From Deltaproteobacteria bacterium (GTDB taxonomy: Bacteria; UBA10199; JACPAL01), in assembly GCA_016180855.1 (NCBI GenBank), contig JACPAL010000004.1, positions 1 to 64,000 on the forward strand: a stretch of 64,000 nt of DNA. The letters are read 5' to 3'. The notes under the pieces are model-generated. The model made no database searches. It was given only the letters and a program-made list of their open reading frames with translations, and was not told the origin of the DNA. The position numbers and the translations under genes are program-made. Below, one piece after another: positions 34,254-43,579 of this stretch (position 1 is the stretch's first letter; each line of letters opens with the position of its first letter).

Positions 34254-34262
34254 CAACGTTTA

Positions 34263-36743
34263 CTAATGCGCTACCGGTGGAATTTCTCCCTTATTCACAT
34301 CGGGATAAGGTGGTTTCTCTGGAGGAGGGGGAAGGAGGACATCCTCTCCCTTTGTCTTGAAAAGGGCCTCGGGATCTTTCAGAACAAGCGCATTTTTTAG
34401 AACCTGATCCATATGATCGGCCAGGATGAAATTCATATCGTTAAGGATCTTCTTGGGGATCTCTTCCAGGTCTTTCTCATTCTCTTTTGGGATAATGATC
34501 GTCTTGATCCCTCCGCGATGAGCTGCCAGACATTTCTCCTTCAGACCGCCGATTGGAAGAACGCGGCCACGAAGAGTCACCTCGCCAGTCATAGCGACAT
34601 CTTTTCGGACCGGAATTCTGAGAAGAGCCGAGGTGATCGTTGTGGCCATCGTGATTCCAGCCGAAGGGCCATCTTTCGGAACAGCCCCTTCGGGAACATG
34701 GATATGGATATCGACCCTTTGATAGAAATTACGTGGGAGCCCCATTTTCTCGGCACGGGAACGAACGTAGCTCATGGCCGCTTGGGCCGATTCCTGCATC
34801 ACATCGCCCAATTTACCGGTGACAGTCAGTTTCCCCTTGCCGGGCATGACAGTCACCTCTGTCGTGAGTAACTCTCCACCAAACTCCGTCCAGGCGAGAC
34901 CGGTTGTAATCCCAACCTGATCGGCCTCCTCGATCATGCCATATCGGTATTTTTGAACTCCGAGATAGTGATGTAACCCATGCGGTGTGACCCTGATTTT
35001 TTTATCTTTCCCTTTTTCGGCGATTTCCCGCGCGGCTTTTCGACAAATGGTGGCGATTTCCCTCTCCAGATTACGGACACCCGCCTCTTTCGTGTAAAGC
35101 CGGGTGATTGCCTTCAAGGCGGCCTCGGTAATCTCCAGGTTTTCCGGGGTCAATCCATGGGCCTCCATCTCTTTTTTGATGAGATATTTTTTGGCGATAT
35201 TGAGTTTCTCAATTTCGGTATAGCCAGCAATCCATATGATCTCCATTCGATCCTGCAGGGGAAGGGGAATGGCGGGAAGGGTGTTGGCCGTCGTGATAAA
35301 CATGACATCGGAGAGATCGTAATCAAGGTCGAGATAATGATCCTGAAAGGCTGAATTCTGCTCCGGGTCAAGGACCTCGAGAAGTGCCGAGGAAGGATCT
35401 CCACGAAAATCCATGCTCATCTTGTCGATTTCATCCAGGAGAAAAACCGGATTGCCGGAACCGGCCTTCTTCAGACTCTGGATCACTTTTCCGGGGAGGG
35501 CTCCGATGTAGGTCCGACGATGCCCGCGGATCTCCGCCTCATCGCGAACACCTCCCAGAGAGCAGCGGACAAACTTCCGCCCCATGGACCTGGCGATAGA
35601 ACGGGCCAGTGATGTCTTTCCAACGCCGGGAGGGCCGACAAAACAGAGAATGGGCCCCTTCATTTTTTCCACAAGGGTGCGAACTGCCAGGTATTCGAGG
35701 ATCCTCTCCTTCACTTTTTGAAGGCCGTAATGGTCTTCTTCAAGGATTCTTTCCGCCTCTTTGATGTCGAGCTTGTCTTCCGTCACCTCATACCATGGGA
35801 GGGAGAGGATCCAATCGATGTAGTTCCGAACAACCGTTGCCTCGGCTGACATCGGACTCATCATCTTGAGCTTTTTAAGCTCCTTTTTGACCTTCTTGGT
35901 CCCCTCGGCGCTCATCTTCTTCGTTTTGATTTTTTCTTCCAGCTCCTGGATCTCACTCTTGAACTCATCCCGCTCGCCGAGCTCCCTCTGGATCGCCTGC
36001 ATCTGCTCGTTCAAGTAATATTCCTTCTGGGTCTTCTCCATCTGCTTCTTGACACGCGTCCGGATCTTTCTCTCCACCTGAAGGATCTCGATCTCCGACT
36101 GGATCTGGCTGTAGAGCCTTTCCAATCGTTCCGACGGATTTTCAACCTCTAGAATTTTCTGTTTGTCCGGTAATTTCAGTGAGAGATGGGCAACGATAGT
36201 ATCTGCGAGGCGTGATGGATCATCAATGGTGGCGACAGAGGCCAGCATCTCGGGAGGAATTCGCTTATTGAGTTTAACATAGGTCTCGAAGGCGGACTTG
36301 ATCCCGCGCATCAATGCCTCGACCTCGACCGAAACCTCTCTGTTTTCAAGTATCTCATCTACCTCGACCAAAAAGAAGGAGGGATTCGGGATAAAACGGT
36401 TGATGCGTGCCCGCCTCTTTCCCTCGATGAGGACCTTCACCGTCCCATCCGGCAAGCGGAGGAGCTGGATGATCGTTCCCAGTGTCCCTATCTTGTAAAT
36501 GTCTTCGTCCTTCGGATCATTAGTTTTTGCGTTTACTTGAGCGGCGAGGAGGATATCCTTCTCCTTGTTCATCGCCTCTTCAAGGGCGGCGATCGACTTT
36601 TCCCTCCCAACAAAGAGGGGGACCACCATGTGCGGAAACACAATAATGTCACGGAGTGGCAAAAGAGGAACAAGACAACTCGTCTTCTTGGGAGGCGTGA
36701 CGGGAGGAGGAGCTGACTTGTCGTCTTTATCTTTTCCAAACAT
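34263..36743 (-). CDS. lon: ATP-dependent protease Lon
   Basis: 826-aa AAA+ serine protease that degrades misfolded and regulatory proteins. It has the N-terminal LON domain ([29 protein letters not shown]), a coiled coil, the AAA module with GPPGVGKT and FLLDEIDKM, and the C-terminal protease with the catalytic dyad S694 (GPSAG) and K737 (GGLKEK). Pro-rich tails are found at both ends. It is the last gene of the tig-clpP-clpX-lon cluster, separated from clpX by the 76-bp repeat. Confidence 0.97.
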   Translation of the reverse strand: MFGKDKDDKSAPPPVTPPKKTSCLVPLLPLRDIIVFPHMVVPLFVGREKSIAALEEAMNKEKDILLAAQVNAKTNDPKDEDIYKIGTLGTIIQLLRLPDGTVKVLIEGKRRARINRFIPNPSFFLVEVDEILENREVSVEVEALMRGIKSAFETYVKLNKRIPPEMLASVATIDDPSRLADTIVAHLSLKLPDKQKILEVENPSERLERLYSQIQSEIEILQVERKIRTRVKKQMEKTQKEYYLNEQMQAIQRELGERDEFKSEIQELEEKIKTKKMSAEGTKKVKKELKKLKMMSPMSAEATVVRNYIDWILSLPWYEVTEDKLDIKEAERILEEDHYGLQKVKERILEYLAVRTLVEKMKGPILCFVGPPGVGKTSLARSIARSMGRKFVRCSLGGVRDEAEIRGHRRTYIGALPGKVIQSLKKAGSGNPVFLLDEIDKMSMDFRGDPSSALLEVLDPEQNSAFQDHYLDLDYDLSDVMFITTANTLPAIPLPLQDRMEIIWIAGYTEIEKLNIAKKYLIKKEMEAHGLTPENLEITEAALKAITRLYTKEAGVRNLEREIATICRKAAREIAEKGKDKKIRVTPHGLHHYLGVQKYRYGMIEEADQVGITTGLAWTEFGGELLTTEVTVMPGKGKLTVTGKLGDVMQESAQAAMSYVRSRAEKMGLPRNFYQRVDIHIHVPEGAVPKDGPSAGITMATTITSALLRIPVRKDVAMTGEVTLRGRVLPIGGLKEKCLAAHRGGIKTIIIPKENEKDLEEIPKKILNDMNFILADHMDQVLKNALVLKDPEALFKTKGEDVLLPPPPEKPPYPDVNKGEIPPVAH

Positions 36744-36790
36744 AGATAGGTTGTGCTAAGTTAACCGCTTCCCTCCTAAAACGCAAGAGT

Positions 36791-36866
36791 GACTAGTGCT
36801 GAGCGAGTAGTTTTGTTGATTTTTTTGGCTTTGTATATACGTCATAGCAATTACGAGTCGAAGTAC
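36791..36866 (-). repeat. 76-bp dispersed repeat, copy B
   Basis: The inverted copy of 28267-28342 (3 differences). It abuts the clpX stop codon (36867-36869) exactly and fills most of the clpX-lon gap. Confidence 0.85.
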
Positions 36867-38120
36867 TTAGGCCGACTCGGCCTTCTTTTCGTAAACGACG
36901 ACCGGACCCTGCTTCTTCTGAATGACCTCTTCGTTGATTACGACTTCCTTGATATTGGACTGGGAAGGGATGTCATACATGATGTCCAACATGATGCTTT
37001 CGAGAATAGCGCGAAGGCCCCGGGCGCCGGATTTTCTTTTAATCGCCTCTTTGGCAACCGCGGCGAGTGCCTCCTCGGTGAATTTGAGTTTGACTCTCTC
37101 AAATTCAAAAAGACGCTGATACTGCTTGACCAGCGCATTCTTCGGCTTTGTGAGGATCTCGATCAACGATTTCTGATCAAGCTCCGACAGCGTGGCAATA
37201 ACAGGGAGCCGCCCAATGAACTCCGGAATCAACCCGAACCTGAGCAGGTCTTCCGTCTGGACCATTTCCAGATATTCGGAAAGGCTTTTTTCCGATTTTG
37301 CCTTTACATCGGCTCCAAAGCCCATGTTCTTTGAGCCCGACCGACGACCGATGATATCTTCCAGTCCGACAAAAGCCCCGCCGCAGATAAAAAGGATATT
37401 TGTTGTGTCGATCGGGATGAACTCCTGCTGTGGGTGTTTCCGTCCCCCCTTCGGAGGGACGTTGGCGACGGTTCCCTCAATGATCTTGAGCAACGCCTGC
37501 TGGACCCCTTCTCCGGAGACATCACGCGTAATAGAAGGGCTGTCTGACTTGCGGGAGATTTTATCGATCTCGTCGATATAAACAATCCCTCTCTCACACC
37601 GGGCCTTGTCATAATCAGCGGCCTGAAGGAGATTCAGGATAATGTTCTCGACATCCTCACCGACATAACCAGCCTCGGTTAAGGTGGTTGCATCCGCAAT
37701 GGTGAAAGGGACATTGAGAATACGTGCCAGCGTTTGGGCCAAGAGGGTCTTTCCTGAACCTGTAGGGCCAACAAGAAGGATGTTGGACTTTTGCAGTTCC
37801 ACCTCGGATGAGGCGGATCGGCTCTCGATCCTTTTGTAATGGTTATGGACCGCGACAGAGAGGATTTTTTTCGCCCTTTCCTGGCCGATGACATACTCAT
37901 CCAGAACCTTCTTGATGTCGGCCGGTTTTGGAACCTGCGAACGGGAGGTGAGTTGTGTGGAGCGGGCATTCTCCTCGGCAATGATGTCGTTGCAGAGGTC
38001 GATACATTCATCACAGATGTAAACGGTCGGCCCGGCAATGAGCTTGCGGACCTCCTTCTGGGACTTTCCACAGAAAGAGCAGCAGAGATTCATCGGGTCA
38101 TCTATGAAATTACGCGCCAT
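36867..38120 (-). CDS. clpX: ClpX, ATPase subunit of the Clp protease
   Basis: 417-aa AAA+ unfoldase that feeds substrates, including tmRNA-tagged proteins, to ClpP. The N-terminal zinc domain has C14, C17, C36 and C39. Walker A GPTGSGKT and Walker [11 protein letters not shown] follow, with the GRRSG loop. It starts 5 bases after the clpP stop, with GGGGGC before the ATG. The stop codon touches the 76-bp repeat. Confidence 0.97.
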   Translation of the reverse strand: MARNFIDDPMNLCCSFCGKSQKEVRKLIAGPTVYICDECIDLCNDIIAEENARSTQLTSRSQVPKPADIKKVLDEYVIGQERAKKILSVAVHNHYKRIESRSASSEVELQKSNILLVGPTGSGKTLLAQTLARILNVPFTIADATTLTEAGYVGEDVENIILNLLQAADYDKARCERGIVYIDEIDKISRKSDSPSITRDVSGEGVQQALLKIIEGTVANVPPKGGRKHPQQEFIPIDTTNILFICGGAFVGLEDIIGRRSGSKNMGFGADVKAKSEKSLSEYLEMVQTEDLLRFGLIPEFIGRLPVIATLSELDQKSLIEILTKPKNALVKQYQRLFEFERVKLKFTEEALAAVAKEAIKRKSGARGLRAILESIMLDIMYDIPSQSNIKEVVINEEVIQKKQGPVVVYEKKAESA

Positions 38121-38125
38121 GCCCC

Positions 38126-38779
38126 CTACACTTTCTGTGCCTTTTGCACGACCTCCATTTTACGCTCTTTTTCCCGCGACGTCACTACCTGATCAACAAT
38201 CCCGTAATCTTTCGCCTCCTGCCCGGTCATATAATAGTCTCTTTCAGTATCTTGCTGAATTTTTTTGATACCCTGCTTGGTATGTTTTGAGAGAATGTTG
38301 TTTAACTCTTCGCGCAGTCTCAGAATTTCGCGTGCCTGAATATCGATATCGGTGGCCTGCCCTTGAATCCCTCCGAGTGGCTGGTGAATCAGGATGCGCG
38401 AGTGGGGAAGAGCAAATCTTTTCCCGACGGCGCCTGCGGCAAGCAGGACGGCAGCCATGGAGGCGGCCTGCCCCATACAGATTGTTGAGACATCACAGCG
38501 GACGTACTGAATCGTGTCATAAATGGCGAGACCTGAGGTAACCGATCCACCCGGGGAGTTGATATAAACATGAACATCCTTCTCCGGATCTTCCGATTCA
38601 AGAAACAGGAGCTGGGCGATCGCAAGATTGGCGACGTCATCATTGATAGGAGAACCGATGAAGATGATCCTGTCCTTCAGGAGCCGGGAGTAGATATCAT
38701 AGGCCCTCTCTCCCCGAGTGCTTTGTTCAATAACCATCGGGATGAGTTGAAGAGTGGGCGGCACAATGGGGTCGCTCAT
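38126..38779 (-). CDS. clpP: ClpP, proteolytic subunit of the Clp protease
   Basis: 217 aa. Serine protease forming the tetradecameric barrel. The catalytic triad is S107 (QAASMAA), H132 (ILIHQPLGG) and D181 (ERDYYM). The C-terminus is longer than E. coli ClpP ([16 protein letters not shown]). It lies 27 bases after tig. Confidence 0.97.
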   Translation of the reverse strand: MSDPIVPPTLQLIPMVIEQSTRGERAYDIYSRLLKDRIIFIGSPINDDVANLAIAQLLFLESEDPEKDVHVYINSPGGSVTSGLAIYDTIQYVRCDVSTICMGQAASMAAVLLAAGAVGKRFALPHSRILIHQPLGGIQGQATDIDIQAREILRLREELNNILSKHTKQGIKKIQQDTERDYYMTGQEAKDYGIVDQVVTSREKERKMEVVQKAQKV

Positions 38780-38806
38780 AGGTAGATGAAGCTTAAAGCC
38801 TGAGCC

Positions 38807-40093
38807 TTAAGTTTCGTTCTTGATTTTAGCTTTGGAGAGGACAAAAGCAAGGGTTTTTTCCTCTCGAAGACCCGATTCGACGGCTGGCAGGAGGTTTTTT
38901 GATCGATAATATTGATCCAGTTTTTCAAACTCTTGCTGGTTGTGCAGGGCGATCTCTTTGATTCTCTGTGTCACTTCTTCCGAGGTGACTGTGATATTTT
39001 CTTTTTTTGAAATCGCTTCCAGGAAGAGACTCCCCATCACCCTTTTCCTCGCCTCTTCACGGCTGTGGGCGGCAAACTCCTCCCACTTGATACCGGCCTG
39101 TTCGGGCGAGACCCCTTGCGCCTGCAGTGTGCTGGTCAGGTGACGGAACATTGCCTCGAGTTCAACATCAATCATCCCATTGGGAATCGAACAGGGGTTT
39201 TTTTCTGCCAGTTGGTCCACAACTTGAGCTGTTAGCGCATTCTGTTCATGACGCTCCCGCTCTATGACGATCTGTTCACGGACCTTGAGCTTCACCTCTT
39301 CCAGGGTTGTAAAGTTGCCAAGGTCTTTTGCAAACTCGTCATTCAGTTCGGGGAGCTTCTTCTCCTTAATATCCTTAAGGGCGACCTTGTAGGTTACCTT
39401 TTGCCCCGCAATCTTTTTGTCATGCCAGTCGGCGTTGTAGTGAATATCGATCTCCCTCGTTTGGCCTGAAAACATACCCAGGATTCCTTTTTCAAAATCC
39501 GGAAGAAGGGCCCCACGACCCAGTTCGGCCGAGTAATCCTTAACAGAACCGTTTGGGAGCGGTTTCCCCCCTTGGGTCGCCTCGTAGTCAAAAAGAATGA
39601 CATCTCCTGACTGGGCGGGCCGTTCAATAAGCAATGGGGAGAGTTGAGCCGCCCTTTCCTGAAGATGCTTTAAGCCCTGATGGACCTCATCGTCTGTCGG
39701 GTCGGTCTTTTTCTTTGTAAGCTTGAGGTCGGTGTAGTCCTTGATGTCGATTGTCGGTCTGATCTCGACAACCGCCTCGTAAATGAATTCGTCCCCTTCC
39801 TTGAGCTGGCGGATTGTTATTTCCGGGTAGGAAACAGGGGTAACACCGCTTTCTTCAACGGCGTGGGGATAGGAATCATTGACCAACTGCTTGGCGGCCT
39901 CGGATTCGATCTCCTGCCGGTAATTCTGTTTCAGGACCTCTCGTGGGACCTTGCCAGGGCGAAAACCTTTCAGATTGGCGGATCCTCCAACCTTCTGGCA
40001 GGCCTTCTCCCAAGCCTGCTTGAACTCATCCGCCGTGAGTGTGACATCGATCTTTCGCGTGATGTCGGTAACCTCGTGGACCTGAACCTTCAT
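38807..40093 (-). CDS. tig: Trigger factor
   Basis: 428-aa ribosome-associated chaperone and peptidyl-prolyl isomerase. The ribosome-binding signature GFRPGKVPREVL lies in the N-terminal domain, the FKBP-like domain follows (DVILFDYEA to KVTYKVALKDIKEKKLPELND), then the helical chaperone domain. The frame is open to 40129, but MKVQVHEVTDITRKI fits the family start. It heads the tig-clpP-clpX-lon cluster. Confidence 0.95.
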   Translation of the reverse strand: MKVQVHEVTDITRKIDVTLTADEFKQAWEKACQKVGGSANLKGFRPGKVPREVLKQNYRQEIESEAAKQLVNDSYPHAVEESGVTPVSYPEITIRQLKEGDEFIYEAVVEIRPTIDIKDYTDLKLTKKKTDPTDDEVHQGLKHLQERAAQLSPLLIERPAQSGDVILFDYEATQGGKPLPNGSVKDYSAELGRGALLPDFEKGILGMFSGQTREIDIHYNADWHDKKIAGQKVTYKVALKDIKEKKLPELNDEFAKDLGNFTTLEEVKLKVREQIVIERERHEQNALTAQVVDQLAEKNPCSIPNGMIDVELEAMFRHLTSTLQAQGVSPEQAGIKWEEFAAHSREEARKRVMGSLFLEAISKKENITVTSEEVTQRIKEIALHNQQEFEKLDQYYRSKNLLPAVESGLREEKTLAFVLSKAKIKNET

Positions 40094-40179
40094 GCGAGGC
40101 AGGCTACAAGAGCTCTTGCCAAGAGTCAAAGTATTTGACAGGACGGGGGAGGATCACTATTTTGCCAACGATTCGATTC

Positions 40180-40252
40180 GGGCCGTTAGCTCAGTTGGCA
40201 GAGCAGCTGGCTCTTAACCAGCGGGTCACAGGTTCGAGCCCTGTACGGCCCA
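40180..40252 (+). tRNA. tRNA-Lys (anticodon CTT)
   Basis: 73 bases: acceptor GGGCCGT pairs with ACGGCCC. The anticodon stem GCTGG/CCAGC encloses CTT at 40213-40215, and the T-arm is CAGGTTCGAGCCCTG. CCA is not encoded. The retroelement relic starts about 20 bases downstream. Confidence 0.95.
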
Positions 40253-40274
40253 CAAATTATCGCCGGGGGCCGTG

Positions 40275-40299
40275 GCGGCTTATCGCCGCCGCTCTCCAG
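40275..40299 (+). pseudogene. Relic of a DGR variable or template repeat
   Basis: These 25 bases equal the joined parts 41838-41849 and 41896-41912 of the template repeat, as if the bases between were lost by recombination at the shared TCGC. Downstream similarity continues weakly (ACTC, then TG.TGT) with a C-to-G change where template and variable-repeat ends usually differ. The position directly upstream of avd is where DGR target genes commonly end. Confidence 0.55.
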
Positions 40300-40344
40300 G
40301 ACTCATTGGTGTAATGTAAACTTTTCCCCTTTGGTTTTTTACCC

Positions 40345-40372
40345 TTGGCCGGTCACTTAAGTGACCGGCCAA
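40345..40372. terminator. Perfect 28-bp palindrome before avd
   Basis: TTGGCCGGTCACTT followed by its exact reverse complement (centre TTAA), then an A/T run. It is a probable bidirectional terminator, 16 bases before the avd start. Confidence 0.6.
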
Positions 40373-40388
40373 AAATTTAAAAATTTCC

Positions 40389-40736
40389 ATGGCCCCCGTT
40401 ACTCCTCAAATCATCACAAAGGTCTATGACCTTCTCCTCTATCTGATTCCACAAGTGTCAAAATTCCCACGATCCCAACGGTACCTGGCAGGGGAGCGCC
40501 TGGGAAATATCAGTCTGGATGTCCTGGAGATGCTTTTGGAAGCGGTCTATTCCCGGGAAAAAACCATTCTCTTGGAGAGAGCCAATGTCAAACTGGAAAC
40601 GGCCCGCTACTACGTCCGGCTCTGCAAGGATTTGAAATTAATGAATCTCCATAGCTATGAAATCATTTCAAAAATGATCAATGAAGTCGGCGTTCAATTG
40701 GGTGGTTGGCTTAAACAGCAAAGATCGCGATCATGA
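40389..40736 (+). CDS. avd: Avd-like four-helix-bundle protein (DGR accessory)
   Basis: 115-aa four-helix-bundle protein (IITKVYDLLLYLIPQVSKFPRSQRYLAGERL, then ERANVKLETARYYVRLCKDLKLM). This is the family of the accessory variability determinant, which binds the reverse transcriptase of diversity-generating retroelements, and of the related S23-intervening proteins. The stop overlaps the start of the reverse transcriptase gene (ATGA at 40733-40736). It appears intact although its partner is frameshifted. Confidence 0.85.
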   Translation: MAPVTPQIITKVYDLLLYLIPQVSKFPRSQRYLAGERLGNISLDVLEMLLEAVYSREKTILLERANVKLETARYYVRLCKDLKLMNLHSYEIISKMINEVGVQLGGWLKQQRSRS

Positions 40737-41772
40737 GGCGGCACAGGAATCTCTATCCTGGGATCATTTCATTTCAGAATCTTCTTCTTGCCTCCAGGCT
40801 GGCCCAGCGTGGGAAACGTTTTAAGGATTCTGCTGCCCGATTTAATTTCCATCTTGAGCGAGAGTTGTGGCGGCTGCATCATGAGTTGGCAGAGAAACGA
40901 TACAAACCGGGGAAGTATCACCACTTCCGGATTTATGAACCGAAGGAGCGCCTGATCAGCGCCGCCCCTTACCGAGACCGCGTGGTTCACCATGCCATTC
41001 ACAATATTCTGGAACCGATTTTCGAGCCGCTTTTCATTTATGATTCTTATGCAACGAGAAAAGGGAAAGGAGCCCATGCGGCCATCGATCGCTTTCAAGA
41101 GTTTGCCCACAAGTCACGGTATGTCTTAAAATGCGACGTTCAAAAATACTTTCCGAGTGTTGATCGGGATATCCTGCTGGGACTCATTGAACGAAAGGTA
41201 GCTTGCGCGGATACGATCTGGCTGATCAAAAGAATTTTGGATTCCTCTCAAGAGATGGTAAAGGCGGAGCGCACTTTGCATCCATCCTTCCGACAGGTAT
41301 CCCCATCGGCAATCTAACATCCCAGTTCTTTGCCAACATTTATCTCAACGGCCTCGATCATTTTATTAAGGAGCGACTTAAATGCCGATATTATCTCCGT
41401 TACATGGATGACTTCGTCATTTTTCACGATGACAAGAATTTTCTGTGGCAGGCAAAGGTGGAGGTTCAAAAATATCTTCGGGCGCTGAGACTTACTATTC
41501 ATGAAAACAAATGCCGTATTTTTAATACGAGGAACGGTATCCCCTTTTTGGGACTGGTCATTTCTCGGGATCGGAGACGGATCAGGAGATCCAACCTCCT
41601 GCGGTTTAAAAAACGATTGAGAAGGTTCCAGATTTTTTACGGCAAGGGAACAATCGAATGGAGACATCTACATCAATCCATCCAGTCTTGGATCGGCCAT
41701 GCAAGGCATGCGGATACGAGGCAACTGAGAGGATTGATTTTCTCCGAAGTTGTGTTTAGGAAAGGCTCATAA
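40733..41772 (+). pseudogene. DGR-type reverse transcriptase, broken by one frameshift
   Basis: Two frames together give a near full-length RT. The first (40733-about 41280) has ISAAPYRDRVVHHAI and motif A CDVQKYFPSVD. The second (from about 41280) has GIPIGNLTSQFFANIYLN, with the SQ of DGR enzymes instead of SP, the active site YMDDFVIF, and the C-terminal SWIGHARHADT. The total span of 1040 bases is one short of a whole number of codons (1041), consistent with a single base lost between about 41250 and 41300. Without frameshift correction no complete enzyme can be made. Programmed frameshifting is possible but no slippery site is obvious. Confidence 0.82.
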
Positions 41773-41791
41773 AGGGGGATTGATCAAAGGT

Positions 41792-41930
41792 GATGCGCGG
41801 CGGTTCCTGGAACAATCAAGATCCAGAGAACTTGCGAGCGGCTTATCGCAACAACAACCACCCGGACAACCGGAACGACAATGTCGGGTTCCGCGTCGCC
41901 GCCGCTCTCCAGCACTCCCTGCTGTGGAGT
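41792..41930 (+). repeat. DGR template repeat (TR)
   Basis: Begins 20 bases after the RT stop. Read in one frame it gives [18 protein letters not shown] and [17 protein letters not shown], the formylglycine-enzyme/C-type-lectin-like sequence typical of DGR templates, dense in AAC/AAT codons whose adenines are mutated during copying. The GC-rich end (TCGCCGCCGCTCTCCAG, 41896-41912) matches the expected initiation element. No variable-repeat target protein is present in the window; only a relic lies at 40275-40299. Confidence 0.8.
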
Positions 41931-41998
41931 CACAAGCTTCAGGCCAGAATCCTGATCTTTACGGAGTTCAGGAGTGCGCTTGAGGGAGTCCAGATCAA

Positions 41999-42532
41999 TC
42001 ACCCTGGTTCTGCTAGCAATAGCGAACCGAAGAGCGAAGTGCCCCGCCTGTCATTCGTAGCCCCGTAAGGGATGAGCGTGATGGGCGGGCTTTTTACTGA
42101 ACGTCGTCGGCGATTTTTGAGTTTTTCAAGCAGTGCGGTCGTGGAAAGAACTTTTACAAAATTCTGATCCCTCAATTCTGCATCATTCGACCATAACGGG
42201 ATTCCAAGGTGCAGGGCACACGCGAGGTACGGGGCGTCTTCTTGATGAGGGGCTATTTCCAGTGCCTTACTCATGAATGAATCATAATCGTTCTTGTCTA
42301 CGACGTGAATGCCGCTTGTCAGGGTTGAGAAGAGTTGGTCGAAATCAGGAATCGCTTTGATACGATTGGCAAGCCGATTCCGAAGAACCTTCTGGGCCTC
42401 CCTGAAAAGATCTGCAGGTGCGTACAATTCCAGTCTTTCGTCTAACAGGAGGTGTCTTGATGTAGCAACTTTCAGAAAGGCGGAGATAAAAATGTTGGCA
42501 TCGACGACCAGCCGGATCGGATCATCGGACAT
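41999..42532 (-). CDS. PIN-domain toxin (VapC-like)
   Basis: 177 aa. A PIN RNase fold: [14 protein letters not shown] with the first Asp, E in the middle (FREAQKVL), and [27 protein letters not shown] with the later acidic residues. It overlaps the antitoxin gene by 11 bases. The last 40 residues ([18 protein letters not shown]...) are not typical of PIN proteins and may be read-out into flanking DNA near the template repeat. Confidence 0.85.
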   Translation of the reverse strand: MSDDPIRLVVDANIFISAFLKVATSRHLLLDERLELYAPADLFREAQKVLRNRLANRIKAIPDFDQLFSTLTSGIHVVDKNDYDSFMSKALEIAPHQEDAPYLACALHLGIPLWSNDAELRDQNFVKVLSTTALLEKLKNRRRRSVKSPPITLIPYGATNDRRGTSLFGSLLLAEPG

Positions 42533-42743
42533 GCTTTTTCCAGACCCTTTCCTTTACCTCTTTGGTCGCTTCCTGGGCCTCTTTTTCGGTCAGGCCCTCT
42601 GTAGCCAGGATATGATCCATTTTTTCCAAAAGTTTCGCTTTTTGAATGATCGCTTGCCGGGCGACTTCCGACCAATTGATCTCAGGAAACTCACGCATCT
42701 TCTCCCTCAATTCTTCGGGGATCGCTAAGGTTAAACTGGCCAT
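42522..42743 (-). CDS. Antitoxin partner of the PIN toxin
   Basis: 73 aa. SLTLAIPEELREKMREFPEINWSEVARQAIIQKAKLLEKMD is the ribbon-helix-helix-type N-terminus of many VapB-like antitoxins; the C-terminal helix would cover the toxin. The toxin start lies inside its 3' end. A palindrome 26 bases upstream is a likely operator. Confidence 0.82.
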   Translation of the reverse strand: MASLTLAIPEELREKMREFPEINWSEVARQAIIQKAKLLEKMDHILATEGLTEKEAQEATKEVKERVWKKHVR

Positions 42744-42768
42744 AAAAAGATACCTCCTTTTCTTTACG

Positions 42769-42783
42769 TGCTAAATGTTAGCA
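42769..42783. promoter_or_regulatory. Palindromic operator-like site upstream of the antitoxin
   Basis: TGCTAA-ATG-TTAGCA, a perfect 6-bp inverted repeat, flanked by ACG and ACGT. Autoregulation by the antitoxin is inferred. Confidence 0.5.
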
Positions 42784-42884
42784 AACGTAATTATGTTTAT
42801 CAACATGATTATTTGTGCGCTGTGGCAGTGGGCAATCTTTGGTTTCTTCTTGTCCGGCGACTCACCAGTGGATATCGAGGTGTG

Positions 42885-42960
42885 GGCCACCTTGTGCAAC
42901 TCTACAAGGATTTGAAACTCATGGATTTGCACAAGGCTCAAAGAGGAGTTGCCCTCCTTT
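42885..42960 (+). pseudogene. Possible avd fragment
   Basis: Translation gives LVQLYKDLKLMDLHKAQ, close to YVRLCKDLKLMNLHSYE of the intact avd, including CAAGGATTTGAAA at DNA level. Nothing convincing is left upstream or downstream. Confidence 0.45.
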
Positions 42961-42990
42961 GAGAATTCATGCATTGTCTTCCCGTTCTCA

Positions 42991-43416
42991 ATGTTCAGCA
43001 AGAGAGAATCAGAGATACACATCTGGCACGTCGTTTCCTGCTTTTTCTCAGGCCATACCTACCAAGAGGTCGGTTTCCGGGAGGGGCACAGGGAGTACGT
43101 TTGCGGGCGTTGCGGTCACCCGCTCCTCTTGACGGAATCGCAGGAATCTCCGGGAAAATCTTTTAAAAAAAGGGTCCGTTACCTCTGTAATTTCTTCGGT
43201 CACAAGGAGGTCCATAAGGTCTCTTCCCGGAAGGGCATGACCGAGTATGCCTGCCGCTGCGGGCATAGCTTTTTGAAGAAAGAATCCGATTTAAAGGAAG
43301 TCAAACACCCGGCGATCTGCTTCTTTGTCGGGCATTATATCCGGTTTGTCGAAGAGAGATTCGCAAAAAACGAGTACCTCTGCCGCAACTGCGGGCACAC
43401 GTTTTTGTTTTCCTAG
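42991..43416 (+). CDS. Protein with three tandem Cys/His zinc-binding-like repeats
   Basis: About 141 aa from the ATG at 42991 (a TTG at 42949 is also in frame). Three units share the pattern C-x-F-x-G-H, about 15 residues, E-Y-x-C-x-x-C-G-H-x-x-L: VVSCFFSGHTYQEVG...EYVCGRCGHPLL, YLCNFFGHKEVHKV...EYACRCGHSFL (one spacer residue shorter), and AICFFVGHYIRFVEE...EYLCRNCGHTFL. Each could bind one zinc. I do not know the family. It resembles the phage-type small DUF1660-like zinc proteins, not firmly. Confidence 0.6.
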   Translation: MFSKRESEIHIWHVVSCFFSGHTYQEVGFREGHREYVCGRCGHPLLLTESQESPGKSFKKRVRYLCNFFGHKEVHKVSSRKGMTEYACRCGHSFLKKESDLKEVKHPAICFFVGHYIRFVEERFAKNEYLCRNCGHTFLFS

Positions 43417-43492
43417 GAAATTATTGTCTCATTTGCCACTTCGGCTTCGCCAGCTTCTTATCTGCCTTCTTTACCGCCTCGATCTTTTGTTT

Positions 43493-43579
43493 CTAAGGAA
43501 GCTTGATCGGACCACCAGCTTGGACCGGGAGACAGAAAATCCCCATAAGCAAGCCCAGGAGTAAGGTTGATCTTTTCAT
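43493..43579 (-). CDS. Tiny secreted peptide gene (28 aa, or 51 residues with TAG readthrough)
   Basis: The ATG at 43579 overlaps the stop of the LamG gene (ATGA). MKRSTLLLGLLMGIFC then LPVQA is a complete signal peptide, leaving only GGPIKLP before a TAG at 43493-43495. The frame continues in phase for 22 codons (KQKIEAVKKADKKLAKPKWQMRQ) to TAA at 43421-43423. That is a Lys-rich tail like those of small secreted basic proteins. The TAG is probably a nonsense mutation in a 51-residue gene. Confidence 0.5.
   Translation of the reverse strand: MKRSTLLLGLLMGIFCLPVQAGGPIKLP

Noticed and set aside
41790-42068. Short ORF resembling the end of a formylglycine-generating-enzyme-like protein
   Set aside because: Only the motif of a DGR template repeat is present, with no ribosome site or rest of domain, and it lies just after the RT. 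It is taken as the template, not a gene.
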